From contig NW_011887305.1 in the NCBI RefSeq assembly GCF_000151315.2, forward strand, positions 850,808 through 914,807: a stretch of 64,000 nt of DNA, in the 5' to 3' direction. A program made the position numbers and the translations under genes. Positions 46,380 through 57,365 of the stretch are shown here, piece after piece. The notes under the pieces were generated by a model, which ran no database searches, had not been told where the DNA came from, and saw nothing but the letters and a program-made list of their open reading frames with translations. Numbering within the stretch: position 1 is the first letter of the stretch; the number at the start of each line of letters is the position of its first letter. This stretch comes from Capsaspora owczarzaki ATCC 30864. Lineage: Eukaryota; Opisthokonta; Filasterea.

Positions 46380-48168
46380 TCCTGGTTTTTGGCAGCGAGC
46401 TCTTGATCCTTGGCAGCCAGCTCGGAGCTCAATTGCTGATTTTCAGTTGCAAGAGCCTGAACTCTGAGGCACAATGCTTGCGGCGGCTGGAGCGGCATTC
46501 AGCGCCGACGTGGCGGGCGACGGCTCTTTCTTGCTTTGGACTCTGTTCAACAATAATTTCAGCCAATGCATCTAACCGGTGTGTTGTGCATTTTTCTTCG
46601 TGCGAATACTCAGAGTCTTACCTCATGTTCTTACAGGTAATGCATTTTTTGCGCGTTTGTCTCAGTGCATCGACTGCAGCATAGGAGAAGAAGTTCTCGT
46701 CCAAGCTATTGTCGTTGGATGATTCAGTAGCATGAGTCTCATGGCAGTCCGAACAATTTACACAATCACTTTTACCAAATGTTTCGAATTTTCTTGTTCA
46801 TTTTGAGCGCCTGGACAATCGATGGAACTGCGGCATTGCCAATTTCATTGTGCGCCAGTCTGTCCGTCCCCTTACATCACTGAGCCATTCTTGCTGTCCC
46901 TCTCCTGCAATCACCCATTCACATGCTTCAGTGAAAGTGTATTGTGTTACCGGAGCGTAATCAGCTTTGTGTTCACTTTGAGCGCCTCGGCAATCGCTAG
47001 CGCTCCGGTATCACCAATCTGATTGAAGCTCAGACTGTCCATCCTCCAGCAGTCAATACTCACAATGCCTTATGCTGAGTCACCCACACACATGCTTCAG
47101 TCAAATCGGGATGCCTTACTTGAGCCAAATCAGCGTTGTGTTCACTTTGAGCGCCTCGGCAATCGCTTGCGCTTCGGCATCGCCAATCCGATTGACGCTC
47201 AGACTGCTCATCCCCTCCATCAGTCAGTACACGCAATGCCTTGTGCTCTGATCACCCACTCACATGCTTCAGTAAAAGGGAAGCGACTTACTCCAGCGAA
47301 GTCAACGTCGTGTTTACTTTGAGTGCTGCTGAGATCGCCTGCGCTCCAGCATCGCCTATGTGATTCCAGCCGAAACTGCCCATCCGATCCACTCTTAGTG
47401 CCTTTTTGTGGAATAGTCCCTCACTCCCGTATATCCGTCCGACTGAGACGCCTTACGTGAGCAAGGTCAGATTTGTGTTCACTTTGAGTGCCTCGGCAAT
47501 CGCCTGCGCTCCGGCATCACAGATGTGGTTCTCGCGCAGACTGTCCAGCCATCCACCAGTGAGTACTTTGAATGCCTTTTGCTGGAATCACGCACTCAAA
47601 TGCATCAGCCAAAGGGAAGCGACGTACTCCAGCGAAGTCAGCGTTGTGTTCGTCTTGAGAAGTTCCGCAATCGCCTGCGCTCCGACATCGCCAATGTCAT
47701 TCATACGCAAACTGCCCATCCGCTCCACTCTTAGTGCCATTGGCTGAATAGTTCCACACTCCCGTAAATCCGTCCGACTGAGATAACTTACGTGAGCACA
47801 GTCAGCCTGGTGTTCACTTTGAGTGTCTCAGCAATCGCGCGCGCTCCAACTTCGCGAATCTGATTGAAGAGCAAACTGTCCGTACCATCCATTGATGAGC
47901 TCTCTGAATGCTCTGCTGGATCACAAGCACAAATGACTTACTTGATCATGGTCACTGTCGTGTTCACCTTGAGTGCCTCAGCAACCGCCAGTGCTTCAGC
48001 GTCGCCGATCTCTCTGCCGGACAGACTGTTCCTTGATTTCGTCAGTGCACACACTGCCACATGCATTGCAGTAAACTCGGCTTCGTACATGACGTTGTTG
48101 GGCTCATTCGTGACTTCGTCATACAGCTCGCGCTGTCTCTGGTTCATACTCGCATACTTCAGCATCAT
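46380..48168 (-). CDS. Second LRR protein gene with coiled-coil end, probably truncated or decaying
   Basis: The likely start is the ATG pair at 48168 (MMLKYASMNQRQRELYD), which matches the first LRR gene. Eight LRR exons follow at about 160-170-bp spacing down to about 46800, each with cores like IGDAGAQAIAEALKVNTT (located near 48000, 47860, 47690, 47510, 47340, 47170, 47000 and 46840). Donors read AA|GTAAGT and acceptors ...CAG|T. A further exon near 46640-46700 reads ENFFSYAAVDALRQT, related to ENFLTTDGVATFRQT in the third LRR locus. A coiled-coil piece near 46385-46460 (SSELAAKDQELAAK) ends in a stop. The third locus continues from the same coiled coil into a kinase domain; here no kinase follows, only the BLTP2 end. 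The exact exon set is uncertain. Confidence 0.6.
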
Positions 48169-48215
48169 TCGAAGTGTAAAACAGCGAAAAACAAAGACTG
48201 CCCCTTCCGAGGAAT

Positions 48216-48451
48216 TCAACGAGACGTATTGGCTCGTTCCAGGTCTGTGCTCGGCATTCATGGTCATGGTTCGTAAGCAACTTTAGGCGCAAAATGGACG
48301 TGCATTGGCGTTTTGTGTCCCGGCGGACCAACAACCAATCACATCTCAAAGCAAGCTAAGCCAGTATGAGAAAGCCTGAATTGAAACTTCGTTTAAGTCT
48401 GTACCAAAAGCCAATGGAAGAGGATGCATATAACAGTCAGAGCAAAGAGTC
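48216..48451 (+). repeat. Duplicated block X, copy 1 (adjoins kinase C-lobe)
   Basis: About 215-235 bp, present again at 49550-49763 with roughly 80-85% identity by eye, from TCAACGAGACGTATTGGCTC to the AGCAAAGAG / AGCGAAGAG end. Copy 1 lies upstream of the second LRR gene and runs straight into kinase coding sequence at 48452. Confidence 0.88.
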
Positions 48452-49193
48452 TGCCGAATCCAAGCAAGGCTCTGCCGAATTCAAGTCGGAACTGCACTCG
48501 TTGGCGAAATTCCGCCACCCGAATGTTGTTGCTATTCTGTCGTATGCGGAAGACGGTGCCGAGCGATGCCTGGTCTACGAGTTCATGCCCAATGGCTCTG
48601 TTCGCGATCGCTTGAATCGCAAAAACAACACTCCTGCACTGACCTGGTCCCAGCGTCATCGCATTGCGGCTGATGTTGCCCGTGGCATGCACTACATCCA
48701 GGGAGCCTTCTCTGACAAGCCACTGTTTCACTTCGACCTGAAGACCGACAACGTGCTGCTGGACGCGCATTTCAACGCGAAAGTGTCTGATTTTGGTCTC
48801 TTCCGCGCCGCCCAACACCTCGATGAGAAGGGCTGCATTTGCACCCAGCTCGTGCAAGGCGGAGCTCACCAGATCGTGCAAGGCGCAGCTCCTTACATGT
48901 GTCCGGAGTTCTTTGAGGAAGGCCGCATGACCAACAAGACGGCTGTCCACGCGTTTGGCATGATTCTGCTGGAACTGCTGACTGCAGAAAAACCCAGCAC
49001 CAAGCTGAAGTCAAAGGCGCGCAAAGCGGTGACAAACCAAGCCATCGCTGGCATACTGGACTCAACACTCAGGCCAACCGAAGCTGAACACCAGGACATG
49101 AGTGAAATGGGCTCTCTTGCACTTGACTGTCTTGCCGATGAAAGTGACGAACGTCCGTTCTTTGGTAGCATCCTCACTTTGTTGGATTCTTGA
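48366..49193 (+). CDS. Kinase C-lobe ORF (Pelle/TKL type) lacking the N-lobe; gene fragment
   Basis: The ATG at 48366 gives an intact 275-codon frame. Its first 28 residues come from block X. From SAESKQGSAEFKSELHSLAK it is the kinase region from just before helix C to the end: HPNVVAILSY, ERCLVYEFMPNGSVRDRL, the catalytic loop HFDLKTDNVLL, the metal motif DFG, an activation segment ending APYMCPEF, and the helix F to I region. The glycine loop and the ATP-binding lysine strand are absent, and the upstream DNA does not encode them. It therefore cannot be a normal active kinase alone. The missing N-lobe, broken at the same point, lies at 54280-54782 on the other strand. The open frame could still be expressed as a binding pseudokinase-like protein. 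Confidence 0.75.
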   Translation: MRKPELKLRLSLYQKPMEEDAYNSQSKESAESKQGSAEFKSELHSLAKFRHPNVVAILSYAEDGAERCLVYEFMPNGSVRDRLNRKNNTPALTWSQRHRIAADVARGMHYIQGAFSDKPLFHFDLKTDNVLLDAHFNAKVSDFGLFRAAQHLDEKGCICTQLVQGGAHQIVQGAAPYMCPEFFEEGRMTNKTAVHAFGMILLELLTAEKPSTKLKSKARKAVTNQAIAGILDSTLRPTEAEHQDMSEMGSLALDCLADESDERPFFGSILTLLDS

Positions 49194-50205
49194 TGACTCG
49201 CGGGATATGTTGTATTCGTGTTTCAATCTGTAGCTGGTAAATTCGCTTCTTCGGAGAGCTGTGTGGAAATTACTTGCCGCGCACTTACAACGTGCTCTTT
49301 CGGCGAATTTTACAGTCCCAGCTGCCTCCTGCCTTGTTTGTTTCCGTTTGAGATGTACTGTATTGTTGTTTGATTCTTGCCCAAAAGGATCCCCCGGTGT
49401 GTGTGTGTGTGTGTGTGTGAATAAGGCTGTGAAAATTGAATGTGCTTCGAAAATTCACCCACCTCGTTTTTTTCGGATCGAAACCCCGTTGTACCGCTTG
49501 TTTTCTGGTATCTGAGCAATGATAAATATGATTTTGAATCCGGACAACCTCAACGAGACGTATTGGCTCGTTCTAGGTCCGTGCTCGGCGTTCATGGTCA
49601 GTCGAAAAGTGGACGCGCATTGGCGTTTTGTGTCCCGGCGGACCAGCAATCAATCACATCTCAAAGCACGTAAAGCCAGTATAAGAAAGCTTGATTGAAA
49701 ATTCGGTTAAGATCGTCCAAATGCCAATGGAAGGAGATGAGTTTGCAGTCGGAGCGAAGAGCCAATTCAAAACTCGATGCAATCATCAGCAGTGGCGAGA
49801 TTCCGCTCATCATTTTCCTCAAGCAACAAAGTTTGACCGCCAGGAGTGGTCTTGGTCCTCAAACTGTACAATCGCACTAGAAAGTTTACCGTCCTGAATG
49901 AGGTCTGCCGAGATCCCATTTCCTCGATGCCACGCTGCATCCAAGACGTGATTGATGAGAATGATGGCTGTTCTGAATACTAAAGTGGAGCTTGCTTGAT
50001 TTGGTTGATTCTTTGCGTGACTCGAGTTGAATTTTTGTGCTTTTTGTGCACACAGTACAAATTGACAATGTCAACGGCATTCCACATTCATGTTGTTTTA
50101 CTGTTGAACAAGCATCTCTCTAATCACGCTTTTTCACGTTTTACGAGGGCGGCAGAAGTGTGGTGAGCGATAATGACATGCAATCTTGCAGTGCAAGGAG
50201 CGGTT
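49194..50205. other. Intergenic stretch with second copy of block X
   Basis: About 1 kb without a supported gene. It contains a (GT)9 run near 49400, block X copy 2 at 49550-49763, and the 42-bp block B at 49764-49808, also found at 54235-54279 on the other strand. Confidence 0.6.
49550..49763 (+). repeat. Duplicated block X, copy 2 (adjoins block B)
   Basis: Second copy of block X. Unlike copy 1, its right edge continues into AATTCAAAACTCGATGCAAT (block B), which I take as the older, unbroken junction. Confidence 0.85.
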
Positions 50206-53200
50206 TCAAGGAACTGTCATCCTGAAGCCTTGAACGAATTGCTCCAGGTCGCCGCGGTGCATCACCCACGAAAGCGGCGGCGGATTTGCAATCGTCACTC
50301 GAGACGTCAACATGACTCCGACAAGAATGACAGTGTCTTCTTCCTTGACATACTTTCGGGCGAGTTCCTTCCGAGCCTTCGTTTCCAGCCTCTCAATCTC
50401 GTCTTGGGTGGTGAGACGAGACTTGTGATGCTTGACTTGCAGTCCGATGACTGCCGGACGCACTTTGCCGCTGGTCTGCAATCACATTTTTCCAACAACC
50501 GTGAGTAAGGATCGAAACCACAAAAGGGCGGTAGGGTTTGGCAACTTACTTTCTCGACGACTTGAGCATGCATGCAACAGTCAATAGCCGGCTCAATGTG
50601 AGTCGCGAGTGTACATTCATCATTGTCGATCTTTGTCATGCACGTCAGGTCTTCCCTCCAATTGCTCAGTGGCAACCGAAGTTGGAGTTCCTCACATCCC
50701 GCACCAAACTTGACGCCAGGTAGCAGCCGACTCAGTGGTACGTCCATGTGAGCCGGCAGCTGTGGTGCACCACTCTGCTCTGACGCGTCAAGCTGTTTTG
50801 AAGCGTCAAGCTGCTTCGAAACACCAAGCGTTGAAGCGTCTGCCTGTTTTGAAGCACCAAGCTTCTTTGAAACGCCAAGCTTTGAACTGTCAAGCTGCTT
50901 CGAAGCGTCTGCATGATCCAGCAGTGCTTTGGCGACAAGTACAATCAATCGCACGTTGAAAAGGTTCACCACAGTATGCTCCCACGCAACTGCAGGATGA
51001 TGATAAAACGAGAAGGGACGGTCCATCCAGCGGTGAAGTTCATCGAAATGGCGGTAGGCCGAGCGCACAGTTTGTGCGAGCAAGTCACGTGTCGGTGGGG
51101 CGTCACTCGAACCCAGATCTGCAAATACTCAACGAGCACGTCAACTTGTCGTTTCTCATGTCACAGAAGCAATTCGCCAAATCCTCACCAAGTGTTACAT
51201 ATATCTTGCTGTGCAAATTGACCTGCAACGACCCTCTGCTGTCCTTCTCGCACGCTGTCGTTTGTCATCAATAACAACACAACAATCAGTCAAATCCAGC
51301 ATCTTGAAGTGTGACTACCAGCCAACTGACCGACGAAAGCACATCCTGTGTCAATCCAAGAGCGAGTTCGGGCGTCCAGACTTGAAGGGTTGATCGAGAA
51401 CGCGTCGAACGCACAGAAGTGCACGAGCTCGATAAACTTGCGGGCATTCAGACAGAGTTTAGCCGCCGCGCCGCTTGCCATCACACCAAGAACCTTCTCA
51501 ATGTGGCGTGGTATGCCATCGGAAGGATGTAACTGGCTCTCGAGGTTTGCATCCTCGCGCTTGGGTTCAGGCACCTCCTCCTCATCCACGTTGTATTTGC
51601 TTGAAGCAGAGGTTTGAGAGTGGAGCGACTCAATCACGCCAGTGGTGAGGTCGTCGGACAAAGTACCAGCGTAAAGCACAAAGAGTCGCGCTGCGGGACG
51701 CTTAACGGCAGCCTTGAGTGACGCGAGAGTCTTGTCCAGCAGCTGACGTTGACGTTGAGCGTTGTGCCAGCTCGAAAAGCCAAGCAACTGTTGAATTCCG
51801 TCAACAGCGATGGCAAGCCACGGCAGTTGATCATGACTCGTGGGGTGACTGTCGTTACGAGCCGAGTACTCAAACTCTTGGATGAACTGGAGCGTAGCAG
51901 CGACCTGGAAGCTGCCAGTTTGTTCAAAGTTGTCCTGAAAAACCCTCGGGGGAATTTCAAAGTAGGCAGCCAGCAGGCGAGTCGACAGAGCGTGCTCCGG
52001 ATTGGCTTGCTTGAGAACTGTCCAGTCGTTTGCAGAGTCGAAACCGGAAGGACCGTCGAAAGAGACGGATAAGCACAACGGATCTTTTTCTCTGTAACGA
52101 TGAGCTTCCGGGGCAATTTGATGCACAAACGCGTCGCACAGACCCGAGTTCCCTGTACCAGGGATTGTGGCAGCAAGAAACGACCGATGTTCAAGTGGAT
52201 CGGTGTCGTTTGCAAGTGTCTTTTTCATACGTTTCTTCAGCAGCGCCTCTATGGAGGAGGAGGTTCTCTCCAGTCGTGTGTAGCTGTCCTGCAGAGCAAC
52301 ACCATTAGACAAACTTCATTATTCGGTCATCGAGCTCGACTAGAAACGTACGTTTTTTGGTTGCTTTCGCTCCAATGTGATCAGGCCACGGAGCGAATCG
52401 CGGATCATGGCTGGCGTGCTTTTCAGCTCTCCTGTTGTTCCAGCATGCGTTCGTGAGCGCACACACACTCACTCACACTCACACACTCTCACACACTCGC
52501 CCACTCACTCACTCACTCACTCACTCACTCATACCTTGACTCACTCACTCACTCACTCACTCACTCAGACTCATACACGGCTCTCACCTTGCTCTTTGAG
52601 CCACTGGTCGGCCCAGCCAATCAACCGAAGTGCTTCCCGTTGTCCTTGAAAATCCTTCAACAGAGAGACGAGCGACGGCCACAAAACCAGCGCTGTGGTG
52701 TCTTTGAACTCGCCAAGCACTTTGCTGAGTGCCTGGACTTCTTTGCTGGCAACTTTCTGACTCGATAATTCCTTGAGCAGAAGCCTACAGAGGCTGGGAA
52801 TCTTCCATTCGTGCTCTGTCGCAGTCATTCGAGTTGAGTCAAAACAGCTTGCACCAATCTCGTCAAACGGCGCTTACTGAATGGCGCTTGAAGAAGCGGG
52901 TGTTGTAAATCACGGTACTGCTGTTGTTCCTCAGTTGTGAGATGAGCAGGGACCTGTGGACAAAACATGCAATTGTCAGTCTGAGACGCACACCACCAAT
53001 CCATCTCAGAAACCTAGCATCTTTGAACACTGACTTGCACGGGTGCCGCCTGGCTGCTGTTGCTCGCTTGACCAGCACCCTGCTTGAGCGCACATCGTCA
53101 GCTTCACCCGTCACAACAGAAACTGCACATTTCCCACTCACAGAGCTGGTTTTGAGAGTTGAGGCGTTTTTTGTCGGCATTTTCGCTCCGGCCTTCGCTT

Positions 53201-53300
53201 GCCCTTGCATCAAACCCGACAGGGAACGCTGAGTAGTTGGCACTGGACTCCGCTGCTGGAAAGCGCCGTGGGATGCGTTGGCAGCAACTTGCCCAGTCTG
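50206..53300 (-). CDS. Crinkler/RHS-type (CR) NTPase-nuclease protein, 5' end unresolved
   Basis: Nine exons join in phase: 53300-53142, 53082-53035, 52953-52878, 52815-52588, 52431-52352, 52288-51331, 51254-51189, 51118-50550 and 50475-50206, giving 817 codons before the stop. A first exon upstream is probably missing from this model. After Gln/Ser-rich sequence comes VPAHLTTEEQQQYRDLQHPL, then a helical part. A P-loop-like NTPase region begins FLAATIPGTGNSGL, with a Walker B-like strand LPWLAIAVDGIQQL about 130 residues on. The last third has a heptad-like Lys/Leu/Ser repeat (SKQLDASKQ) and ends in a domain with IGLQVKHHK and VILVGVMLTSRVTIANPP, which resembles restriction-fold nucleases. 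This plan matches the Crinkler-RHS effector class. The role here is inference. The exons look intact. Confidence 0.6.
52461..52572. repeat. CACT/CACA microsatellite in an intron
   Basis: Imperfect ACTC/ACAC repeats fill most of the intron between 52588 and 52431 of the NTPase-nuclease gene. Confidence 0.9.
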
Positions 53301-53826
53301 CTGGAAACAAAGCCATTTTGCATCGTTAGAATTCAAAGTTCAAGGCAAGAAATTGGACAACATTGGTCGTGGTCACCCGCTGTCGAAGGATGACACAGCT
53401 GCGGCGGTGACTCGCAGATGGACAGTCATTTCTCGCATTGAAGCAGAGGGTGAGCGAACGTGGGGATTGTGAAAGGGCGAACGGTTGGCACCTAGCAAAG
53501 CATGAACGGAAAAGGGCCGCCGAGACACAAACCTGCTCGCGCCAAAAGTGTTCTCCACAAAGCTCAACGCAAAAAGTCTCGCCCTCAAGAGTGCTTTTGT
53601 GTAGACAAACACACGTACAAGGACGGTGAGGCCGGTGGCAATGGCGCCGCGTCGGGCGAATGCCGAGAACGAGCGAGTGGCGGCAGTATTGGGCTTCATC
53701 CGCCAAGACACCCGCTAAAGGTCGCAGGCAACTCAGCATTCTCGGAAGAAACAAAAAAAAGACTAAAGCTGCAACGAAACGGGCAAGCGATGAGAGTTTC
53801 AGTTTCAGTCCTTGTTGTTTTTTTTT

Positions 53827-53862
<36 letters not shown>

Positions 53863-53975
53863 GTTTTTTTGTTCTTCTACTTCTGATTTTTTTTTTCTGC
53901 TTCTTTCTTCTTCTTCTTCTTCTAGATCTACTTCACCGTCACGCTCTTTTCCATTCATCAACAGCAACAGCAACC

Positions 53976-54133
<158 letters not shown>

Positions 54134-54279
54134 TCTAATGGGCGCTGTGCTTGGTACATGTATTTGCAGTGCTAGCAACGAGCTCGCCAAGGTGAGTTTT
54201 CATCTCGGTGTGTGGGGTGGCTCGCCGTGAGGGGCGGTGGGATTTCGCCACTGCTGATGATTGCATCTAGTTTTGAATT

Positions 54280-55868
54280 GACAACTTCTTGATGGCAACG
54301 CGAGGGCCAGGCAAACTGGCGCCGTACACACGACCAAACGCTCCTTCGCCGAGCAGAGCATCAGCGGCAAAATTGTTTGTGGCTGTGACAAGCGTTGCGA
54401 GAGAAACTCGCGGGATGGGTCCGTCAGAGCTCGCTGCCGAGCCAACACCTGGTTGGTTGCGCTCCAGCACGTCAATCCGATCAAGTGCTGACTTCAGTTC
54501 AAGATCCTTGGCAGCGAGATCGGAGCGCAGTTGTTGCAGCCCCTGATCTTTGGCAGCGAGCTCCTGATCTTTGGCAGCCAGCTCGAAGCGGACCTTTTGG
54601 TTCTCGGCCTCAAGGGTGGTAGCCCGAGTGATCGCGGCGCTGGTACGAGCAAAAATTTGAGCCAACTCAACATTCGAAGGAGCACGCTGGTCGTCAAGGC
54701 TACCAAACCAAACCAATGGCGCCAAAGCAAGTGAATGGCTTTGCAGTTCGAAATTTCCTTCACGAAAGAATCCAAGAAGCATTGCAAAGCCTTACTACAA
54801 TTCACAAATGGCATTGCCCGTTTGCCTGAATGTAGCGACTCCGTCAGTTGTGAGGAAGTTCTCGTACAACCTGTTTTTGTCGGTCACATTGCAGAATGTA
54901 GCATGAGTCTAGCGATTGCGAGGGCATATTGAAACAACCCAATACTTACAAGAGCTCAGTCAGCGTCTCATTCACTTTGAGTGCCTCGGCGATCGCTCGC
55001 GCTCCCACATCGCCAATCTGATTAGAACCCATACTGCTCGTCCCATCCATCAGTGAGCACCCTGAATCTACTCTCTGGAAATCACCCATTCACTCGCCTC
55101 TGTCAAAGGGAGACGACTTACTCGAGCTCGGTCAGCGTCGTATTCGCTTTGAGTGCTTCAGCAAGTGCCTGCGCTCCAGTACAGGTAATCTGATTCTCCC
55201 ACAGACTGTCCGTCCCCTCCATTAGTGAGCACTCTGCATGTCCTTTGCTGAAACCACCCACTTGCATCCATTAGTAAGTTTGAGCGACTTTACTAGAGCT
55301 CGGTCAGCGTGGTGTTCACCTCAAGTGCCTCAGCAATGGCCTGCACTGCTACATCGCCGATCGGATTCTTCGCCAAACTGTCCGGTCCTCTCCATCAGTG
55401 AGTGCTCTCATTGTTCTGTGCAGTGAATCACCCCCACACTTGCATCAGTTAAAGTGAGCTGCCGTACACAAGATCAGTCAGCGTCGTGTTCACCTTGAGT
55501 GCATCAGCAATCGCCTGCGCTCCAGCTTCGCCAATCCGATTCTCATTTAGACTGTACATCTCTCCATTCGTGAGCATTTGAATGTCATCTGCTGCATCAC
55601 CCACTCGTATGCTTCAGTCAAAGTGAGATCGATTACCTGAGACTAGTCATCGTCGTGTTCACTTCGAGTGCTTCAGCAATGGCCTGCGCTCCAGCTTCGC
55701 CAATCTGATTTTTAGCCAGACTGTCCGTCCTCTCCATTCGTGAGCACTTTGAAAGTCGTTTGCTGCATCAACGTTAGATGACTTACCCGAGCGCTTTCAA
55801 GGTCGTGTTTACCTTGAGTACCTCAGCAATCGCAGTCGCTCCAGCATCGCCAAGCTTATTATTGTGCA
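54280..55868 (-). pseudogene. Third LRR locus: six LRRs, coiled coil and kinase N-lobe, broken at both ends
   Basis: Read on the minus strand, six 28-residue LRR exons lie near 55830, 55660, 55500, 55340, 55165 and 54985 (for example NQIGEAGAQAIAEALEVNTT). Then come an ENFLTTDGVATFRQT exon near 54850, a coiled coil with ELAAKDQELAAKDQGLQQL, and the start of a Pelle/IRAK-type kinase: ATNNFAADALLGEGAFGRVY (glycine loop) and RVAIKKLS (ATP-binding lysine). Kinase homology stops exactly after KKLS at 54280; the remaining frame adds only IQN before a stop. At the other end, the first LRR has no acceptor or upstream exon and meets unrelated AT-rich DNA at about 55868. This gene gives the family plan: LRRs, coiled coil, kinase. 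Confidence 0.75.
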
Positions 55869-56165
55869 AACACAGTGTAAAAAGATTCCACGGAAATGTT
55901 GCCATTTTGGCACACTTTTGACTGGTAGACATTTTCTACCAGTTAATTTCGCTAATATGGAATTGACCCGAACTTTTGGGTCGACAAAAATTCCTTCCTC
56001 CACGTTTTTTTTGACCCGCCTTTTTTTTTATTTTTTTTATTTTTATTTTTCGGACACTCCCCCTTTTTTTTTTTTTCCTTTTTTTTCCTTTTTTTTAATA
56101 TTTTTAATATTTTATTATTTTATTATTTTTTCATAGCAATAATTTCATTGGCCGCTCCTTGGGCC
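55868..56165. other. AT-rich boundary segment with hairpin
   Basis: LRR-type sequence ends abruptly at ACAGTGTAAAAAG. A perfect 9-bp inverted repeat (ACTGGTAGA / TCTACCAGT, loop 5) lies at about 55920-55942. Long T-rich and TATTTT runs follow to 56135. This looks like the end of an inserted element. Confidence 0.45.
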
Positions 56166-57365
56166 TTAGCCGCTCCTTGGGCCTTCGCTGACTGCGAGAA
56201 CCATTCGCGAGCCGTTGAATCTCGATGGAAATCCACCACGAGAATAAAGCATGCTAGGCGGTTCGATTGTTGCAGTACCCGGAGCAATCGTCGTGCCAGT
56301 CAGATTCGTGAAGTCGCGCCGAAGAGGTTCTCGAAATGATGAGCGGTGCGCCATGGCCTCTCGAGCTCGACTGATTGGATGGCTGCGACTGTATTCCCGC
56401 GTGTCGGCATCCACAGTGCTGTAGAATGCGGTCGAAGGCGGGAGAGTGGTTGTTACTGCGTGTGCAGTTGCTGGTCGTGCATCCGCATCCATTGCCATTG
56501 CCGCATGCGCCTCGACTGGAGTGGCTGGAAGAGTGGACTGGGCTGTTGCTTCATTGTTGACCAGAGCGAACGCTACGGACGGCAGACTTACATCGTCCGC
56601 TGCCGGCACGAGAAGAGACGCTTCCGCTGCCAACACAAGAAGCGACCCGTCCGCTGCCGACGACGCATTCACAGGAAGCTCTGCCGAGCTTGCCTCTACT
56701 CCGACCGTAGCTGCCATCGGAGTTGCGTCCGTTGAGGAATCACTCGAATCACCGACAACCGCTTGGAGTGGCCAGTGACGACGTGCGTCGTGCATCTACA
56801 AATTCACATTGCAGGTCAGAGATAATTCGGCATCTCAACGCAATTGTTACCTTGACTAGGAGCGCGGCTCTCGCCTTCTTCTTCATTTCGGGGTTCGACA
56901 ATACAGATGGCTGGAATACCACCCTCAATACACAGTTGATTGCCTCAACGAACGCTGTTTCGACTTGATCGAGGCCAGAGGAAGTCACACAAAGCTTTCC
57001 CGCGCGCTTCGGTAGGAACCAATCTTTATACCGATCATGTAGCAGCCACGGAGGGAAATGCGTTCTAATTAACTTGGTGATTTGTGCGCCTTTGGCAACT
57101 TCCTTTGAACAAAGATTATCAGTGAAAGAAACGCTACAAAGCCACGTTTGCAAACATCTCATTTACGTACGGTACTCGCAATTTGTTGCTCGGCATTCGC
57201 TCGATATCTGCGATCGTTCTCATCTTGCAGTACTCGAACATGATGAGACAAAAAAGTTATTGATTGACTCAGTCTCTCGTTGTCCGACCTCAGTTGAGTG
57301 TTATTCCTCTTGAGTGTATCGTTCTCAAAATGCAGTGCACTGTTCTCCGATATCAGTTTTGACAT
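56166..57365 (-). CDS. Unrecognised coiled-coil protein, possibly transposon-borne
   Basis: Three exons, 57365-57171, 57102-56851 and 56795-56166, join in phase 0 to 358 residues from the ATG at 57365. Exon 1 is a leucine-heptad coiled coil (KLISENSALHFENDTLKRN, then LSQSITFLSHHVRVLQDEN). Exon 2 encodes a compact domain with THFPPWLLHDRYKDWFLPKR and GLDQVETAFVEAINCVLRVV, which I do not recognise. Exon 3 is Ala/Ser/Thr-rich and ends with an Arg-rich stretch. Start choice is uncertain: the upstream 57591 ATG frame does not splice in phase. It lies 1.5 kb from the Tnp2 transposase and points away from it. CACTA-type elements often carry a second, DNA-binding gene, so this may be that partner; it could equally be a host gene. 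Confidence 0.55.
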
